Assembly: GCA_910577675.1 (NCBI GenBank)
Contig: CAJTOR010000001.1
Location: 1-64,000 of the forward strand
Origin: an uncultured Lachnospiraceae bacterium
Lineage (GTDB): Bacteria > Bacillota > Clostridia > Lachnospirales > Lachnospiraceae
Length of the DNA stretch: 64,000 nucleotides
Reading direction: 5' to 3'
Position 1 is the stretch's first letter. Each line of letters opens with the position of its first letter. The notes beneath the pieces were generated by a model, which searched no databases, was not told where the DNA came from, and saw only the letters and a program-made list of their open reading frames with translations. This document shows, in pieces, positions 14,400-22,803 of this stretch. The position numbers and the translations under genes were made by a program.

Positions 14400-14433
14400 A
14401 TTATTTCGTAAAACCTGAGTTTAGCGAAATAAT
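14400..14433. repeat. 34-bp inverted repeat with 13-8-13 layout
   Basis: Left arm ATTATTTCGTAAA (14400-14412), centre ACCTGAGT (14413-14420), right arm 14421-14433. The arms match at 11 of 13 positions. This is the geometry of a tyrosine-recombinase core site, and a tyrosine recombinase gene starts 247 bases downstream. The surrounding gap (14301-14680) is AT-rich with no gene; a longer imperfect inverted repeat (about 14358-14380 and 14471-14494) encloses the site. A regulatory operator or hairpin is an alternative. Confidence 0.5.
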
Positions 14434-14680
14434 AAACCGTTTATCTACCTCATATTCTTATCTTCCCCTCCCCATTTTATTATGCTTTTTATCCCTATAT
14501 AATAACATTTCATTAAATTTTTAATGTTTAAATTTTTCATGTTTATTATGTATCACTTTTCCTGCTGCCATAACATAACCCATAAATTATATTTTTTGAT
14601 GTAGTCTGCTTTACAATTTTGAAACCTTTTTCTTTGAAACCCGAAATTAAACTATATTATTAAAATAAAGGATATTTACC

Positions 14681-15745
14681 ATGAAAAACACTTTAACGTA
14701 TTCCCAGCAAATAAATCAACAAAATATCTTGAAATTAAGGGAACTTCGCAGTGAACTGCCGAAATTTCTTAGCACATATTTTACTGGAATCGACCATATT
14801 CTTGCCAGTCGCACAAAAATTGCATATGCTACTGACCTGAAAACATTTTTTGAATATATCAAACACGCTAACCCCATATACCATAACATAGAAATCCGCG
14901 ACTTTAATCTTGACTGCCTGGAATCCATGACATTTACCGATATGAATGAATATATGGAATACCTAAAACTCTATAAATCCGCTGAAGGAAAAATTGTAGA
15001 AAACAACGAACGTGCCATAAAAAGAAAAATGGCTTCCGTCCGTTCCATGTACAATTTTTTTCACAAATCAGAAAAAATAAATGTCAATCCTGCTGCCCAG
15101 GTAGACATGCCACGACTACATGACAAAGCAATTATACGACTTGATATAAACGAAGTTTCCAGACTTTTAGACGCGGTGGAATCAGGTGATACCCTCTCCG
15201 ACACCCAACAGCGCTTCCATAAAAAAAATAAACTCCGCGACCTGGCAATACTTACCCTGATGCTCGGGACAGGAATCCGCGTATCGGAATGTGTTGGACT
15301 TGATCTGATAGACATAGACTTTAACAATGACCGGATAAAAGTTGTGCGTAAAGGCGGATACGAAGCATTTGTATATTTTGGAGATGAAGTCCGGGAAGCC
15401 CTGGAAGCTTATCTTGAAGAACGCGAACTGGTCGAAAACATTGTAGAAGGACACGAAAATGCATTGTTTCTCTCCTCCCGGAAACGACGTATCACGGTGC
15501 GGAGCGTTGAAATCCTTGTAAAAAAATATGCCAGGACAGTAACCACCATGAAAAATATTACACCGCACAAATTGCGAAGTACATATGGAACAGCCCTCTA
15601 CCAACAAACCGGAGATATCTATCTGGTCGCTGATGTCCTCGGACATAAGGACGTTAATACAACCCGCAAACATTACGCAGCAATTGAGGAAGAACGGCGC
15701 AAGATGGCTAAAGATAAAGTAATCTTGCGAAAAGAAAAAGAATAA
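14681..15745 (+). CDS. tyrosine recombinase/integrase (XerC/D-like)
   Basis: A 354-residue site-specific recombinase. The N-terminal core-binding domain (about residues 25-130) precedes the catalytic domain with Arg in LGTGIRVSECVGLD, the beta-hairpin Lys in VVRKGG, HKLRSTYGT (His and Arg of the HxxR box), LGHKDVNTTRKHYA containing the late His and the nucleophilic Tyr. AAAGGA lies about 9 bases upstream. Length and motifs resemble chromosomal Xer-type recombinases of Lachnospiraceae rather than phage integrases. Codon use resembles the flanking chromosomal genes, so it may be a host gene rather than part of the Rep element. A perfect-stem terminator follows. Confidence 0.9.
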   Translation: MKNTLTYSQQINQQNILKLRELRSELPKFLSTYFTGIDHILASRTKIAYATDLKTFFEYIKHANPIYHNIEIRDFNLDCLESMTFTDMNEYMEYLKLYKSAEGKIVENNERAIKRKMASVRSMYNFFHKSEKINVNPAAQVDMPRLHDKAIIRLDINEVSRLLDAVESGDTLSDTQQRFHKKNKLRDLAILTLMLGTGIRVSECVGLDLIDIDFNNDRIKVVRKGGYEAFVYFGDEVREALEAYLEERELVENIVEGHENALFLSSRKRRITVRSVEILVKKYARTVTTMKNITPHKLRSTYGTALYQQTGDIYLVADVLGHKDVNTTRKHYAAIEEERRKMAKDKVILRKEKE

Positions 15746-15813
15746 TTTAAAGAACGATACTGTAACTTCCATTTTAAAAAAAGACAAATCATTCTGAATT
15801 AAAAACAAAATAG

Positions 15814-15856
15814 AAAAGGAACCATTGTACAAATAACCCCTGTAATGGTTCCTTTT
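15814..15856. terminator. terminator after the recombinase gene
   Basis: A 13-bp perfect stem (15814-15826 with 15844-15856), 17-base loop, ending in T residues. Confidence 0.8.
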
Positions 15857-16236
15857 CTCTGTTAAATATCATAGATTTCTTTACAAAACTATTTCTAAAT
15901 ACCAAATTTGCATAAAGATTGAAAACTGATATACGACAAACCAAACCATCAGTTACAAAAACGCAAAGTCTAAAAGATAATCTCTCTTCTAACTTACAAT
16001 ACTACCCTTCTCACCCTGCTGCTTTTATCATATATTCCAGCTTTCTAATCTTAATTTATTCTTATTTATCCTTATCTTTCGTACTTTTACCTCTACTTAT
16101 CTCCCATCCCCCCACCCAGCCCAGGAATGTACTCCCAAAAAACAAGTAAAGTGTTTTCCTTTGATCGTTAATCAAAAATCACCATCATCTCCGTAACTAA
16201 AATTTCCATTATTTTCCTTATCTCTCTTCTTCCCTT
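15857..16236. other. gene-free AT-rich gap
   Basis: A frame of 76 codons is open on the plus strand at 15919-16149, but it lacks a ribosome binding site and has a low-complexity S/L/P composition, so no gene is called. The minus-strand amidase gene ends at 16237. Confidence 0.5.
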
Positions 16237-18921
16237 CTACCTTCCAGTCGGATAATCCTTGAAAAATTTAACAATCGTATCATATATGGTTTTTGCTGCT
16301 TTCTTCTGTGTTGCAGGGGTTGTAATAATCTTCCTGTCACTCGCATTTGTTATAAACGCAAGTTCGATCAAAACTGCCGGCATCCTTGTTTCCCTGATTA
16401 CCACAAAATCCGCGGTCGCTACCCCACGATTTTTCGTGCCAAGCGCGTTGGATAGATTATTCGTTAAGGTTTCCGCCATCTGTTTTCCTGTTAATCCGCC
16501 ACTTGTAACACTGTTGTTTAAAAGCGAATAATAAACCGAAGTGCCATTTACCGAAGTGGAGGATACAGAATTTATGTGAAGGCTGACAAAGATATCGGCT
16601 TCTACCCTGGATGCAAAATCAGCGCGTTCGTACAAATCAATCTTGACATCCTCAGTCCTGGTAAAATAGATTTTAATGTCGGAACCCTCAAAATAATCCT
16701 TAGTATAGTTATTTAAAATGGTAAAATTAATATCCTTCTCATTATATCCTCCTGCACTTGCACCGGGGTCAATTCCACCATGTCCGGCATCAAGGACAAC
16801 GATCTTATCGTAAATTTCGGAAGGATTGCCAAGCAGAAGTGAAAAGCCACTTCCTTCCGCTTTAAGTTTGTAACCCTGAATACGGCTTGTCGTCAATATA
16901 ATCTTGGTTACCGCACCATCAGATTGTACGGAGATATCCCCCACTACAGAATATGGATTCCGTATTGCCTCTGACTGGAAAAATTCAGAATGATTTCCAG
17001 GAACTGTGATGATTATCTTGCGGTTCCAGTACTGGTCTTCCACTGTAAGATCCGAGAATTTCACACCCTTTGGAAGTTCCCCGTAAATTCCCTTTTGAAC
17101 CGGTCTTGTATCATCCGTTGTGTCCGTCGGCTTATCCTGCTCATTCATCTCAAAATAAATATATAAAGTGTTACTTTCCTGGACAAATTTAAGTTCTGTA
17201 TCTTCTGTTGTCCGATATAAAAGTTTAATCTGGTTCGGATCAGTTTCCACCATATAGGCATGTTCAAAATAACTGCCAAACAATTCATCAGGAAAGACAA
17301 GATTTCCAGCCGTATTACATGTGTTATGGAAATAAACTGCCTGATAATTTCCTTCATCACCCAAAGTATACTGGAATGCCTGGATACCCTTAAACCTCAT
17401 ATACTTTCCGGTCTGGTTCCTTCCGACTTCCAGTCCAACCAGATAATTGGGGAATATGGTAACGGAAAGTTTCTTTCCGTCATTGGAAAGTTCCAGGTCA
17501 TAATATGGTAAATCATCAGAAAGCCCAAAAGTAAAAACTGCTCCCCCACCGAAAGAATCCTGTCCCTGCGAAATACGTGTTACAAGACTTCCGGAGGGAT
17601 TATTATATTCCTTTGGGGCGGTGTATGCTTCCCCCACCGTAACTGTCAACTGCTTTGTGGTCAATGCACTCTGTACTGAACCAACCGGACGGTCAAATTC
17701 CAGGATATACTGTTCGCAATAAAGTTCGTCCGGATTCTGTACAAGCCGGCTAAAAAAAGCAGTATCCCCCGTCCATGAACGCGCAATTCCTGTCCTTGCA
17801 TAGTCAAACATATTTTCAAATTCCAGATAGCGCTCGGCATCTACAACAAAGGAATACTCTACCTCGTCAGTTACTGTCTGTGATTCAGATGGGTCTGTTT
17901 GTGATGGAGCCGGTGCCTTTGGAAAAACCCCAACCTTGTCCGTTGTCAGTATCTCGGATGTTTTTGTATCGGAATTCCAGTTATAATCAAATCCCAGCTT
18001 TTCAGCAACAAAACGCCCAGGAACCATCAGCTCCGTTGTGCCGCCAGACTGGTTTGTAACAAGAATCGGCGCGACCCCACAATCGAGATATTCCCCATTC
18101 CGGTATGCGGCCGTACTGTTTTCCTGCATATCAAGAACGATATCCCCGATCTTAAAAGTAATCCGTCCACTTTTTTTGTCATAGGAATATTTAACTCCCA
18201 TCGCCTTTTTAAAAACTGTTTCAGCCCTCAACATGGCTGTATTATTAATAAGAATAGAAGGAAGCCCGGAAAGTGAAATATCCCTGCCATCGAAATTAAC
18301 TTTTCCTGTTGTCCCTATGTACGATACCTGCTTATTATTATAAGACAAGCTAAGTTTGTCCCGGATAATCGCCGTGGACAAGCTGCTCTCCCACCGGTAG
18401 TGATATCCCAGCGATTCTGCAACAAACCGTGTCGGAACCATAATCCGACTGATGCCTGCATCCACAAAGCGCACACTGATCGGCGCGGCGTTCATCGTAA
18501 CCTCTTTTCCGTTCAGTACTGCCTTTTTGCTGTTTACAGTAAGAACCAGCACATTGCCATCTTTGCTGAACGTCAATGTGTTCTTTGCCGAATCCTTCTT
18601 GTACGAAATCCCCAATCCCCGCACAAAAAGTTCATAGTATGGTCCGAGTGCCACACCGTTATCAGTAAGGATACCTGTAAGGTTCCCAAGTGAAACCTTA
18701 CTGCCATTATATTCATAAGATGCTTTTGTTCCCGTATATGTAACAGTTTTTTTTGTATCAAAATAATATAGCTTGATACCCGCGGCTTTTACTGGTACCG
18801 CCTGGAATATGGACATTAGCAGCATAATACTAAGGAAAAAGGCAAGACACCGCTTTCCTGCAAATAGTTGGTACTTCGCTGCCCTCCCAAACATAAATTT
18901 TTTCTTGTTTTGAACCAACAC
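16237..18921 (-). CDS. exported N-acetylmuramoyl-L-alanine amidase with stalk domains
   Basis: An 894-residue cell-wall hydrolase. A signal peptide (KRCLAFFLSIMLLMSIFQAVPVKA) is followed by two copper amine oxidase N-terminal-like (stalk) domains in roughly residues 45-340, a middle beta-rich AMIN-like region (residues 350-690), and a C-terminal Amidase_3 domain. Zinc ligands and catalytic residues are visible in VLDAGHGGIDPGA (His), GGYNEKDINF (Glu), FVSLHINS (His) and VLIELAFITN (catalytic Glu). It cleaves the bond between MurNAc and the stem peptide. The start is GTG 18921 with AAAGG about 10 bases upstream. A role in cell separation is likely given its LysM/lexA neighbourhood, but this is inference. 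Confidence 0.92.
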   Translation of the reverse strand: MLVQNKKKFMFGRAAKYQLFAGKRCLAFFLSIMLLMSIFQAVPVKAAGIKLYYFDTKKTVTYTGTKASYEYNGSKVSLGNLTGILTDNGVALGPYYELFVRGLGISYKKDSAKNTLTFSKDGNVLVLTVNSKKAVLNGKEVTMNAAPISVRFVDAGISRIMVPTRFVAESLGYHYRWESSLSTAIIRDKLSLSYNNKQVSYIGTTGKVNFDGRDISLSGLPSILINNTAMLRAETVFKKAMGVKYSYDKKSGRITFKIGDIVLDMQENSTAAYRNGEYLDCGVAPILVTNQSGGTTELMVPGRFVAEKLGFDYNWNSDTKTSEILTTDKVGVFPKAPAPSQTDPSESQTVTDEVEYSFVVDAERYLEFENMFDYARTGIARSWTGDTAFFSRLVQNPDELYCEQYILEFDRPVGSVQSALTTKQLTVTVGEAYTAPKEYNNPSGSLVTRISQGQDSFGGGAVFTFGLSDDLPYYDLELSNDGKKLSVTIFPNYLVGLEVGRNQTGKYMRFKGIQAFQYTLGDEGNYQAVYFHNTCNTAGNLVFPDELFGSYFEHAYMVETDPNQIKLLYRTTEDTELKFVQESNTLYIYFEMNEQDKPTDTTDDTRPVQKGIYGELPKGVKFSDLTVEDQYWNRKIIITVPGNHSEFFQSEAIRNPYSVVGDISVQSDGAVTKIILTTSRIQGYKLKAEGSGFSLLLGNPSEIYDKIVVLDAGHGGIDPGASAGGYNEKDINFTILNNYTKDYFEGSDIKIYFTRTEDVKIDLYERADFASRVEADIFVSLHINSVSSTSVNGTSVYYSLLNNSVTSGGLTGKQMAETLTNNLSNALGTKNRGVATADFVVIRETRMPAVLIELAFITNASDRKIITTPATQKKAAKTIYDTIVKFFKDYPTGR

Positions 18922-19167
18922 TCACACAACCTTTCCATTATTCGTCTATAAACTACAAGTTACCGAGCCAATCATATCGGAAAAGAGTGTTATATTTGTG
19001 TCAGAAAATTTAATTTATTTATAAGAAAGTTCCTTTTTTGATATTTTTATTGTCCTGCTGCCATTTTCTTCCCTATAATATAGATAACCTTATCTAAATA
19101 ATCTAAATCACTTAAATGCTGCATTTAACATGCATAATCCATATATTTTATTAAATCAATGATTAAT
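18922..19167. other. intergenic region, nothing assigned
   Basis: AT-rich spacer between the LysM gene and the amidase, both on the minus strand. I see no convincing gene, terminator or consensus promoter. Confidence 0.4.
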
Positions 19168-19554
19168 TTACTTTATTTTTTCAGTTGTAAAATACGGAAC
19201 TATAATATATGCACCCACATGGATATTATCGCCTCGTAATCCATTGCTGCGCTTGATCTCCGCAACATAATCAAGAAATTTTCCGCATTCCGGTGTATAA
19301 AAATCTTCCGCGATGCTCCAGATACTGTCGCCCGGCTGGATGCAAACGCTGGTCACCGTTTTTACCGGAACCCCATCCTTTTCCGAAGCCATCGCCCTGG
19401 TTACAAAAAACAGGGATAGTATCGCAAGAAACAAAATCAGGAAAAAAATAAGTGCCCGATCTGTAAAATATCGGAATAGGAACAGTTTGCGAAAATTCCT
19501 TTTCCTTTTTTTTACAACAAACATTCCCGGTTGTAATTCAAATTCATACATCAT
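19168..19554 (-). CDS. LysM-domain membrane protein, YneA-like SOS division inhibitor candidate
   Basis: A 128-residue protein with a basic N-terminus (KKRKRNFRKLF), one TM helix (RALIFFLILFLAILSLFFV), and a C-terminal LysM domain (CIQPGDSIWSIAEDFY through GDNIHVGAYIIVPYF). In Bacillus, YneA has this same TM-plus-LysM layout, lies divergent to lexA and blocks division during SOS. Here the gene is also divergent to lexA, and its promoter has a LexA box inside the -35/-10 spacer and another just downstream. AGGAGG lies 9-10 bases before the ATG. Function by analogy is strong, though sequence similarity to YneA itself cannot be measured here. Confidence 0.82.
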   Translation of the reverse strand: MMYEFELQPGMFVVKKRKRNFRKLFLFRYFTDRALIFFLILFLAILSLFFVTRAMASEKDGVPVKTVTSVCIQPGDSIWSIAEDFYTPECGKFLDYVAEIKRSNGLRGDNIHVGAYIIVPYFTTEKIK

Positions 19555-19583
19555 ATTAGTAGCCCTCCTGATATTCTATCTTT

Positions 19584-19634
19584 CGAACAATTGTTCGTTT
19601 TTCTTATTATAGCGAACAAACGTTCGAAAGTCAA
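19584..19634 (-). promoter_or_regulatory. LysM-gene promoter with two perfect LexA boxes
   Basis: On the minus strand TTGACT (19634-19629) and TATAAT (19611-19606) have a 17-base spacer. CGAACAAACGTTCG (19613-19626) fills that spacer, and CGAACAATTGTTCG (19584-19597) lies at or just after the transcription start. Both match the Gram-positive SOS box CGAACRNRYGTTCG or differ only at central positions. Confidence 0.88.
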
Positions 19635-19651
19635 TACCAATTTCGAAAATC

Positions 19652-19754
19652 AGAACATACATTCGAACTTCGTATGAATATTTGATATACCAGGACAAAA
19701 AAACTGAAAATCACGAACATTTGTTTTGCATTTTTGAAACGAATATGGTATAAT
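19652..19754 (+). promoter_or_regulatory. lexA-side promoter with two near-consensus LexA boxes
   Basis: AGAACATACATTCG (19652-19665) and CGAACATTTGTTTT (19714-19727) each match the SOS box at 12 of 14 positions. The second overlaps a -35-like TTGCAT (19726-19731) placed 17 bases from TATAAT (19749-19754). LexA would thus repress its own leader transcript. Confidence 0.7.
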
Positions 19755-19772
19755 GTCGGCAGACATTATACC
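19747..19772. repeat. palindromic repeat R1
   Basis: GGTATAATGTC, loop GGCA, GACATTATACC: a perfect 11-bp inverted repeat that contains the -10 box of the lexA-side promoter. Related copies follow at 19879 and 20023. Confidence 0.85.
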
Positions 19773-19878
19773 TGCGCCGGTTCGCTGTCCGACCAAAGGG
19801 AGTACATCTTCCTTGGCGAACCGTGTGCATGCCCCGCAGGGAAAGCGCATAAATGCGCTTAGCATGTCCAGAGGACAT

Positions 19879-19904
19879 GGTATAATATCCGCAGGATATA
19901 TACC
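19879..19904. repeat. palindromic repeat R2
   Basis: GGTATAATATCC, loop GCA, GGATATATACC: the R1 palindrome with a one-base bulge. It is directly preceded by two more perfect hairpins, AAGCGCAT/ATGCGCTT (19844-19861 region) and CATGTCC/GGACATG (19863-19879 region). Confidence 0.8.
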
Positions 19905-20022
19905 TGTACCAATATACCATCCAGCCAGAGAAGCCGCTCAAGACAAGCGATGCTACCTTTGGCGTTAAAGATTTCCCCGGCGAATCATATGTATTCGCGT
20001 AAGAAATATGGACGGGGGAAAA

Positions 20023-20046
20023 GGTATAATATCAACAGACATTATA
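20023..20046. repeat. palindromic repeat R3
   Basis: GGTATAATATC, loop AACA, GACATTATA: a third copy of the R1 palindrome, with a truncated right arm. It follows a stem of TTTCCCC and GGGGAAA (about 19970-20021) that encloses GCGAAT/ATTCGC. Confidence 0.75.
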
Positions 20047-20213
20047 AAAACCGATTAAAATATGTCTGTATGGGCAAAGCAAACAGTCCGGAAAATAAAT
20101 TCATATCAGCATAATTTCTGTTCAATCTGGTTTTCCGGCTGTATTCAGTTTGCTAAGACTGTACGCCCCCAATACCATGCAAACCCTAGTTTTAAAAGAA
20201 TGGAGAATTTACA

Positions 20214-20828
20214 ATGTCATATGGAAAAATTACGCAGAAACAACAGGAAATTTTAGAATATCTGAAAAAGGAAATCATTAACCGGGGATATCCACCGTCA
20301 GTGCGCGAAATCTGTGAGGCAGTCGATTTGCGCTCCACTTCATCCGTGCATTCGCACTTGGAAACCCTTGAGAGGAATGGGTATATTCACCGCGACCCGG
20401 CAAAACCGCGCGCGATTGAAATTGTGGATGACAATTTTAATCTCACGCGCAGGGAGCTGGTCAATGTACCGATCCTCGGTTCGGTCGCAGCAGGTGCACC
20501 ACTCCTTGCAGTTGAACATATTGAGGGATATTTCCCGATTCCCACTGAATTTATGCCAAACATGGAAACCTTTATGCTCCATGTAAAAGGCGAAAGTATG
20601 ATTAACGCCGGAATTTTTGACGGTGACAAGGTACTTGTCCAGAAACAGAGCACTGCGGAAAACGGTGATTTCGTTGTCGCCATGGTGGAGGACGGTGTCA
20701 CTGTAAAAACTTTCTACCGCGAAAATGGTCATATCCGCCTGCAACCGGAAAATGACTTTATGGAACCTATTATCCTGGATGATGTCCAGATTATAGGCAA
20801 AGTCATCGGTCTGTTCCGCATGTTTTAA
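20214..20828 (+). CDS. lexA: SOS transcriptional repressor LexA
   Basis: A 204-residue LexA. The N-terminal winged helix (ITQKQQEILEYLKKEIINRG through YPPSVREICEAVDLRSTSSV) recognises SOS boxes. The C-terminal S24 domain has the autocleavage bond A93-G94 (VAAGAPL), nucleophile S128 (VKGESM) and base K165 (VTVKTF). RecA-stimulated cleavage derepresses SOS genes; four matching boxes lie between lexA and the divergent LysM gene. GGAG lies 8 bases upstream. The terminal stop is followed by a 286-base gap that ends in a shared bidirectional terminator. Confidence 0.97.
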   Translation: MSYGKITQKQQEILEYLKKEIINRGYPPSVREICEAVDLRSTSSVHSHLETLERNGYIHRDPAKPRAIEIVDDNFNLTRRELVNVPILGSVAAGAPLLAVEHIEGYFPIPTEFMPNMETFMLHVKGESMINAGIFDGDKVLVQKQSTAENGDFVVAMVEDGVTVKTFYRENGHIRLQPENDFMEPIILDDVQIIGKVIGLFRMF

Positions 20829-21062
20829 AAAGTCAAGCTGTCTTACCGGGCGACAGGCCAGACTTAATTGACAAAACAATTCAAAGCCATAAGTGCCGCA
20901 CCAGAAAAAGATTAAAACATACCAGACCATACTAACCATACATAATAACGCAGTAATGCAGGAATCAGAGAAAAAGATACTTTATTTCTAGTCTTTATCT
21001 GAATCATTCTATACAATACAGGAAAATTAACCTGATTCTTTTACTTGGCATTTCTTTGCAAA

Positions 21063-21110
21063 AAGCCCACTATTTGGATATTTCCAAAATTCATCCTAAA
21101 TAGTGGGCTT
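21063..21110. terminator. bidirectional terminator between lexA and the S41 gene
   Basis: A 13-bp perfect stem (21063-21075 with 21098-21110) sits 4 bases from the S41 stop codon. The rest of the gap 20829-21062 shows no gene. Confidence 0.85.
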
Positions 21111-21114
21111 AAAA

Positions 21115-22488
21115 TCAAACCAGAATTTCCTTTAGAGCCCGGTCAAGAACAACATCCCTCCCATTAGCAAAATCTTCTGCACTCTCCTCTAACAGGATAT
21201 CCGGCATAATCCCCCTTCCAATAAATTCTGTTCCATCAAGCAAACGATATCCAACAGAGCAAATCCGGAACGAACCTCCAAGACGAAGACGTTTTAAAAA
21301 CGGTGTCCCTGTTGACCCGAAGGTTGGGGAACCAACAATAAGTGCCCGGTGCGTACTTTTAAACATTGCGGTAAAATCTTCCGCTGCGGAGATAGTTTCC
21401 CGTGAAGTCAAAAGAATTACCTTCCCCTTAAACATTTCCTGCTGCCCCGGCTTTCCAAATGAATCCCTGTACTCGTGATAATACATATTTTTATAAGTTC
21501 GCAGGCACCTGTCTATTTCTTCCGCGTTGCAAAACCCTTCCTTAATAGACCTGTTAATCCGTTCATCCCCCATCTTCGCATACTGGCTTCCAGAAGACAG
21601 ATCAATCCCCTTCATCTGGCGGGTTTTCTTTATAGAGCCCGAAAACTCGCCGGGAATAAAAAGTTCCGCCACCTCCGCGGCATAAGCCGTCATCCCACCA
21701 ATATTTTTCCTCACATCAAGGATCACTCCACTAATAGAATGAAAATCGGAAAGTACCGAACTGATTTCTTCAGCCACCCCCGAATACAAAAAACTATCCA
21801 TCCGGATATATAAAACATTGCTATCATAAACACAGAAAGATATTTTTTTATCCGACATTTTCTGATACTTTATATCCCTTTCAAACCTTTTCGTACTGTC
21901 TGACAGAGCCCCACCACCAGAATACTCCGATCTTTGCGATATCTTTTTCACTCCTACAAGCTCCGGCATTTCCTGTACAAGGTCAAACCTGAAAATACCA
22001 CACGATGTTTCCAGCTCATTGCCCTCTTTAAGCAGCAGAAAAGACATGATCTCCTCCAATTTACCAGGGTTCGCATAATTTCCAATATGATAAATATAGC
22101 GCAGGCACCGCTCAAGAAAATCCGATACCTTTTCCCCGTTTACCCCTGTTATCTTTGTTAGTAAAAATTCTCCCTTTCCTGCCGGAACCTCCATAAGATA
22201 CCATTCCTTTTCCAAGTAGCAAAGATGAAACGGCAGGAAACCGGTTTCCCTTATCAATTTATCCGGGAAGCGGTAATCTGTATGCCCATCCCCCAGCCGG
22301 TTTAAAAATTCCGACATTAAAAGATGGAACTCTCTTTCTGATGAAGCAGAAAGCACCAGGGGAAGATACTCCCCATAAACACTATCCCAATCGATGCCTC
22401 TCTCCTCGAAATAAGGAAAAACCTCCGCCGCAGCCTTCCATGCAGCGGATAAATCTAAAACCCTGTCAATGCACCCCGCATCCATCAT
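21115..22488 (-). CDS. S41 family (C-terminal processing-like) peptidase
   Basis: A 457-residue protein. The N-terminal half has the helical and PDZ-like features of S41 enzymes (SEFLNRLGDGHTDYRFPD, then LLTKITGVNGEKVSDFLERC). The catalytic core follows: GVILDVRKNIGGMTAYAAEVAELF, VILLTSRETISAAEDFTAMF with the likely Ser nucleophile, and GSPTFGSTGTPFLKRLRLGG, ending FIGRGIMPDILLEESAEDF. There is no signal peptide, so it may be cytoplasmic or exported by another route; many clostridial S41 paralogues of this kind are uncharacterised. GGAG lies 8 bases upstream. It is monocistronic, with a terminator just after the stop. Confidence 0.85.
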   Translation of the reverse strand: MMDAGCIDRVLDLSAAWKAAAEVFPYFEERGIDWDSVYGEYLPLVLSASSEREFHLLMSEFLNRLGDGHTDYRFPDKLIRETGFLPFHLCYLEKEWYLMEVPAGKGEFLLTKITGVNGEKVSDFLERCLRYIYHIGNYANPGKLEEIMSFLLLKEGNELETSCGIFRFDLVQEMPELVGVKKISQRSEYSGGGALSDSTKRFERDIKYQKMSDKKISFCVYDSNVLYIRMDSFLYSGVAEEISSVLSDFHSISGVILDVRKNIGGMTAYAAEVAELFIPGEFSGSIKKTRQMKGIDLSSGSQYAKMGDERINRSIKEGFCNAEEIDRCLRTYKNMYYHEYRDSFGKPGQQEMFKGKVILLTSRETISAAEDFTAMFKSTHRALIVGSPTFGSTGTPFLKRLRLGGSFRICSVGYRLLDGTEFIGRGIMPDILLEESAEDFANGRDVVLDRALKEILV

Positions 22489-22743
22489 ATGAATTCTCCT
22501 TTCCTTTACGCTTTAACCCGCTTCCATACTGTTTTGATTTTAATACTCGCAATTTTAATACTCACTCCCCCATTCTCTCCCTCACCGCTTCCCAGTCAAA
22601 CGAAACTCAGAATCAACTCCGCTGCTTCCTCATATTCCGATGCTGCAATCTGACAAATTCTTTGTCCCTTATAACATATCATACTTACAAAAAATTACAA
22701 GTCTTGAAATCTTATCCGAAATGTGCTATAATGGAATCACAAA
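22489..22743. other. intergenic region with a plus-strand promoter-like pair
   Basis: No gene is supported. TTGAAA (22704-22709) and TATAAT (22727-22732) on the plus strand have a 17-base spacer, but transcription would meet the terminator at 22744-22772 within a few bases. Confidence 0.45.
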
Positions 22744-22772
22744 AAAAGAGCGGGAAATATCCCCGCTCTTTT
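22744..22772. terminator. terminator of the MMPL/heptad-repeat operon
   Basis: AAAAGAGCGGG (22744-22754) pairs perfectly with 22762-22772 across a 7-base loop. On the minus strand a run of seven U residues follows. Confidence 0.9.
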
Positions 22773-22803
22773 ACTTTATCATCCCGTTTCCCTAATTATG
22801 ATA

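Larger units (their letters stand above)
19761..20213 (+). other. long hairpin-rich leader upstream of lexA
   Basis: About 450 nt separate the predicted start from the lexA ATG. The stretch holds serial hairpins, R2 and R3, and a final composite stem in which AGCAAA-CAG-CCGGAAAA (20078-20095) pairs with TTTTCCGG-CTG and, after a bulge, TTTGCT (20131-20154). Short frames within are open but lack ribosome binding sites. I do not recognise a known riboswitch class. Confidence 0.55.

Noticed and set aside
14681..15745. Recombinase as the integrase of the Rep element
   Set aside because: It lies outside the 64-bp repeats, separated by nearly 400 bases of AT-rich DNA, and has the length and motifs of chromosomal Xer-type recombinases. 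A link cannot be excluded, but nothing in the sequence requires it.
15919..16149. A 76-codon plus-strand frame in the gap after the recombinase
   Set aside because: No ribosome binding site, low-complexity composition and no recognisable motif.
19753..19968. Small plus-strand ORF of 71 codons in the lexA leader
   Set aside because: No ribosome binding site; the frame is a by-product of the palindromic and hairpin-rich sequence.
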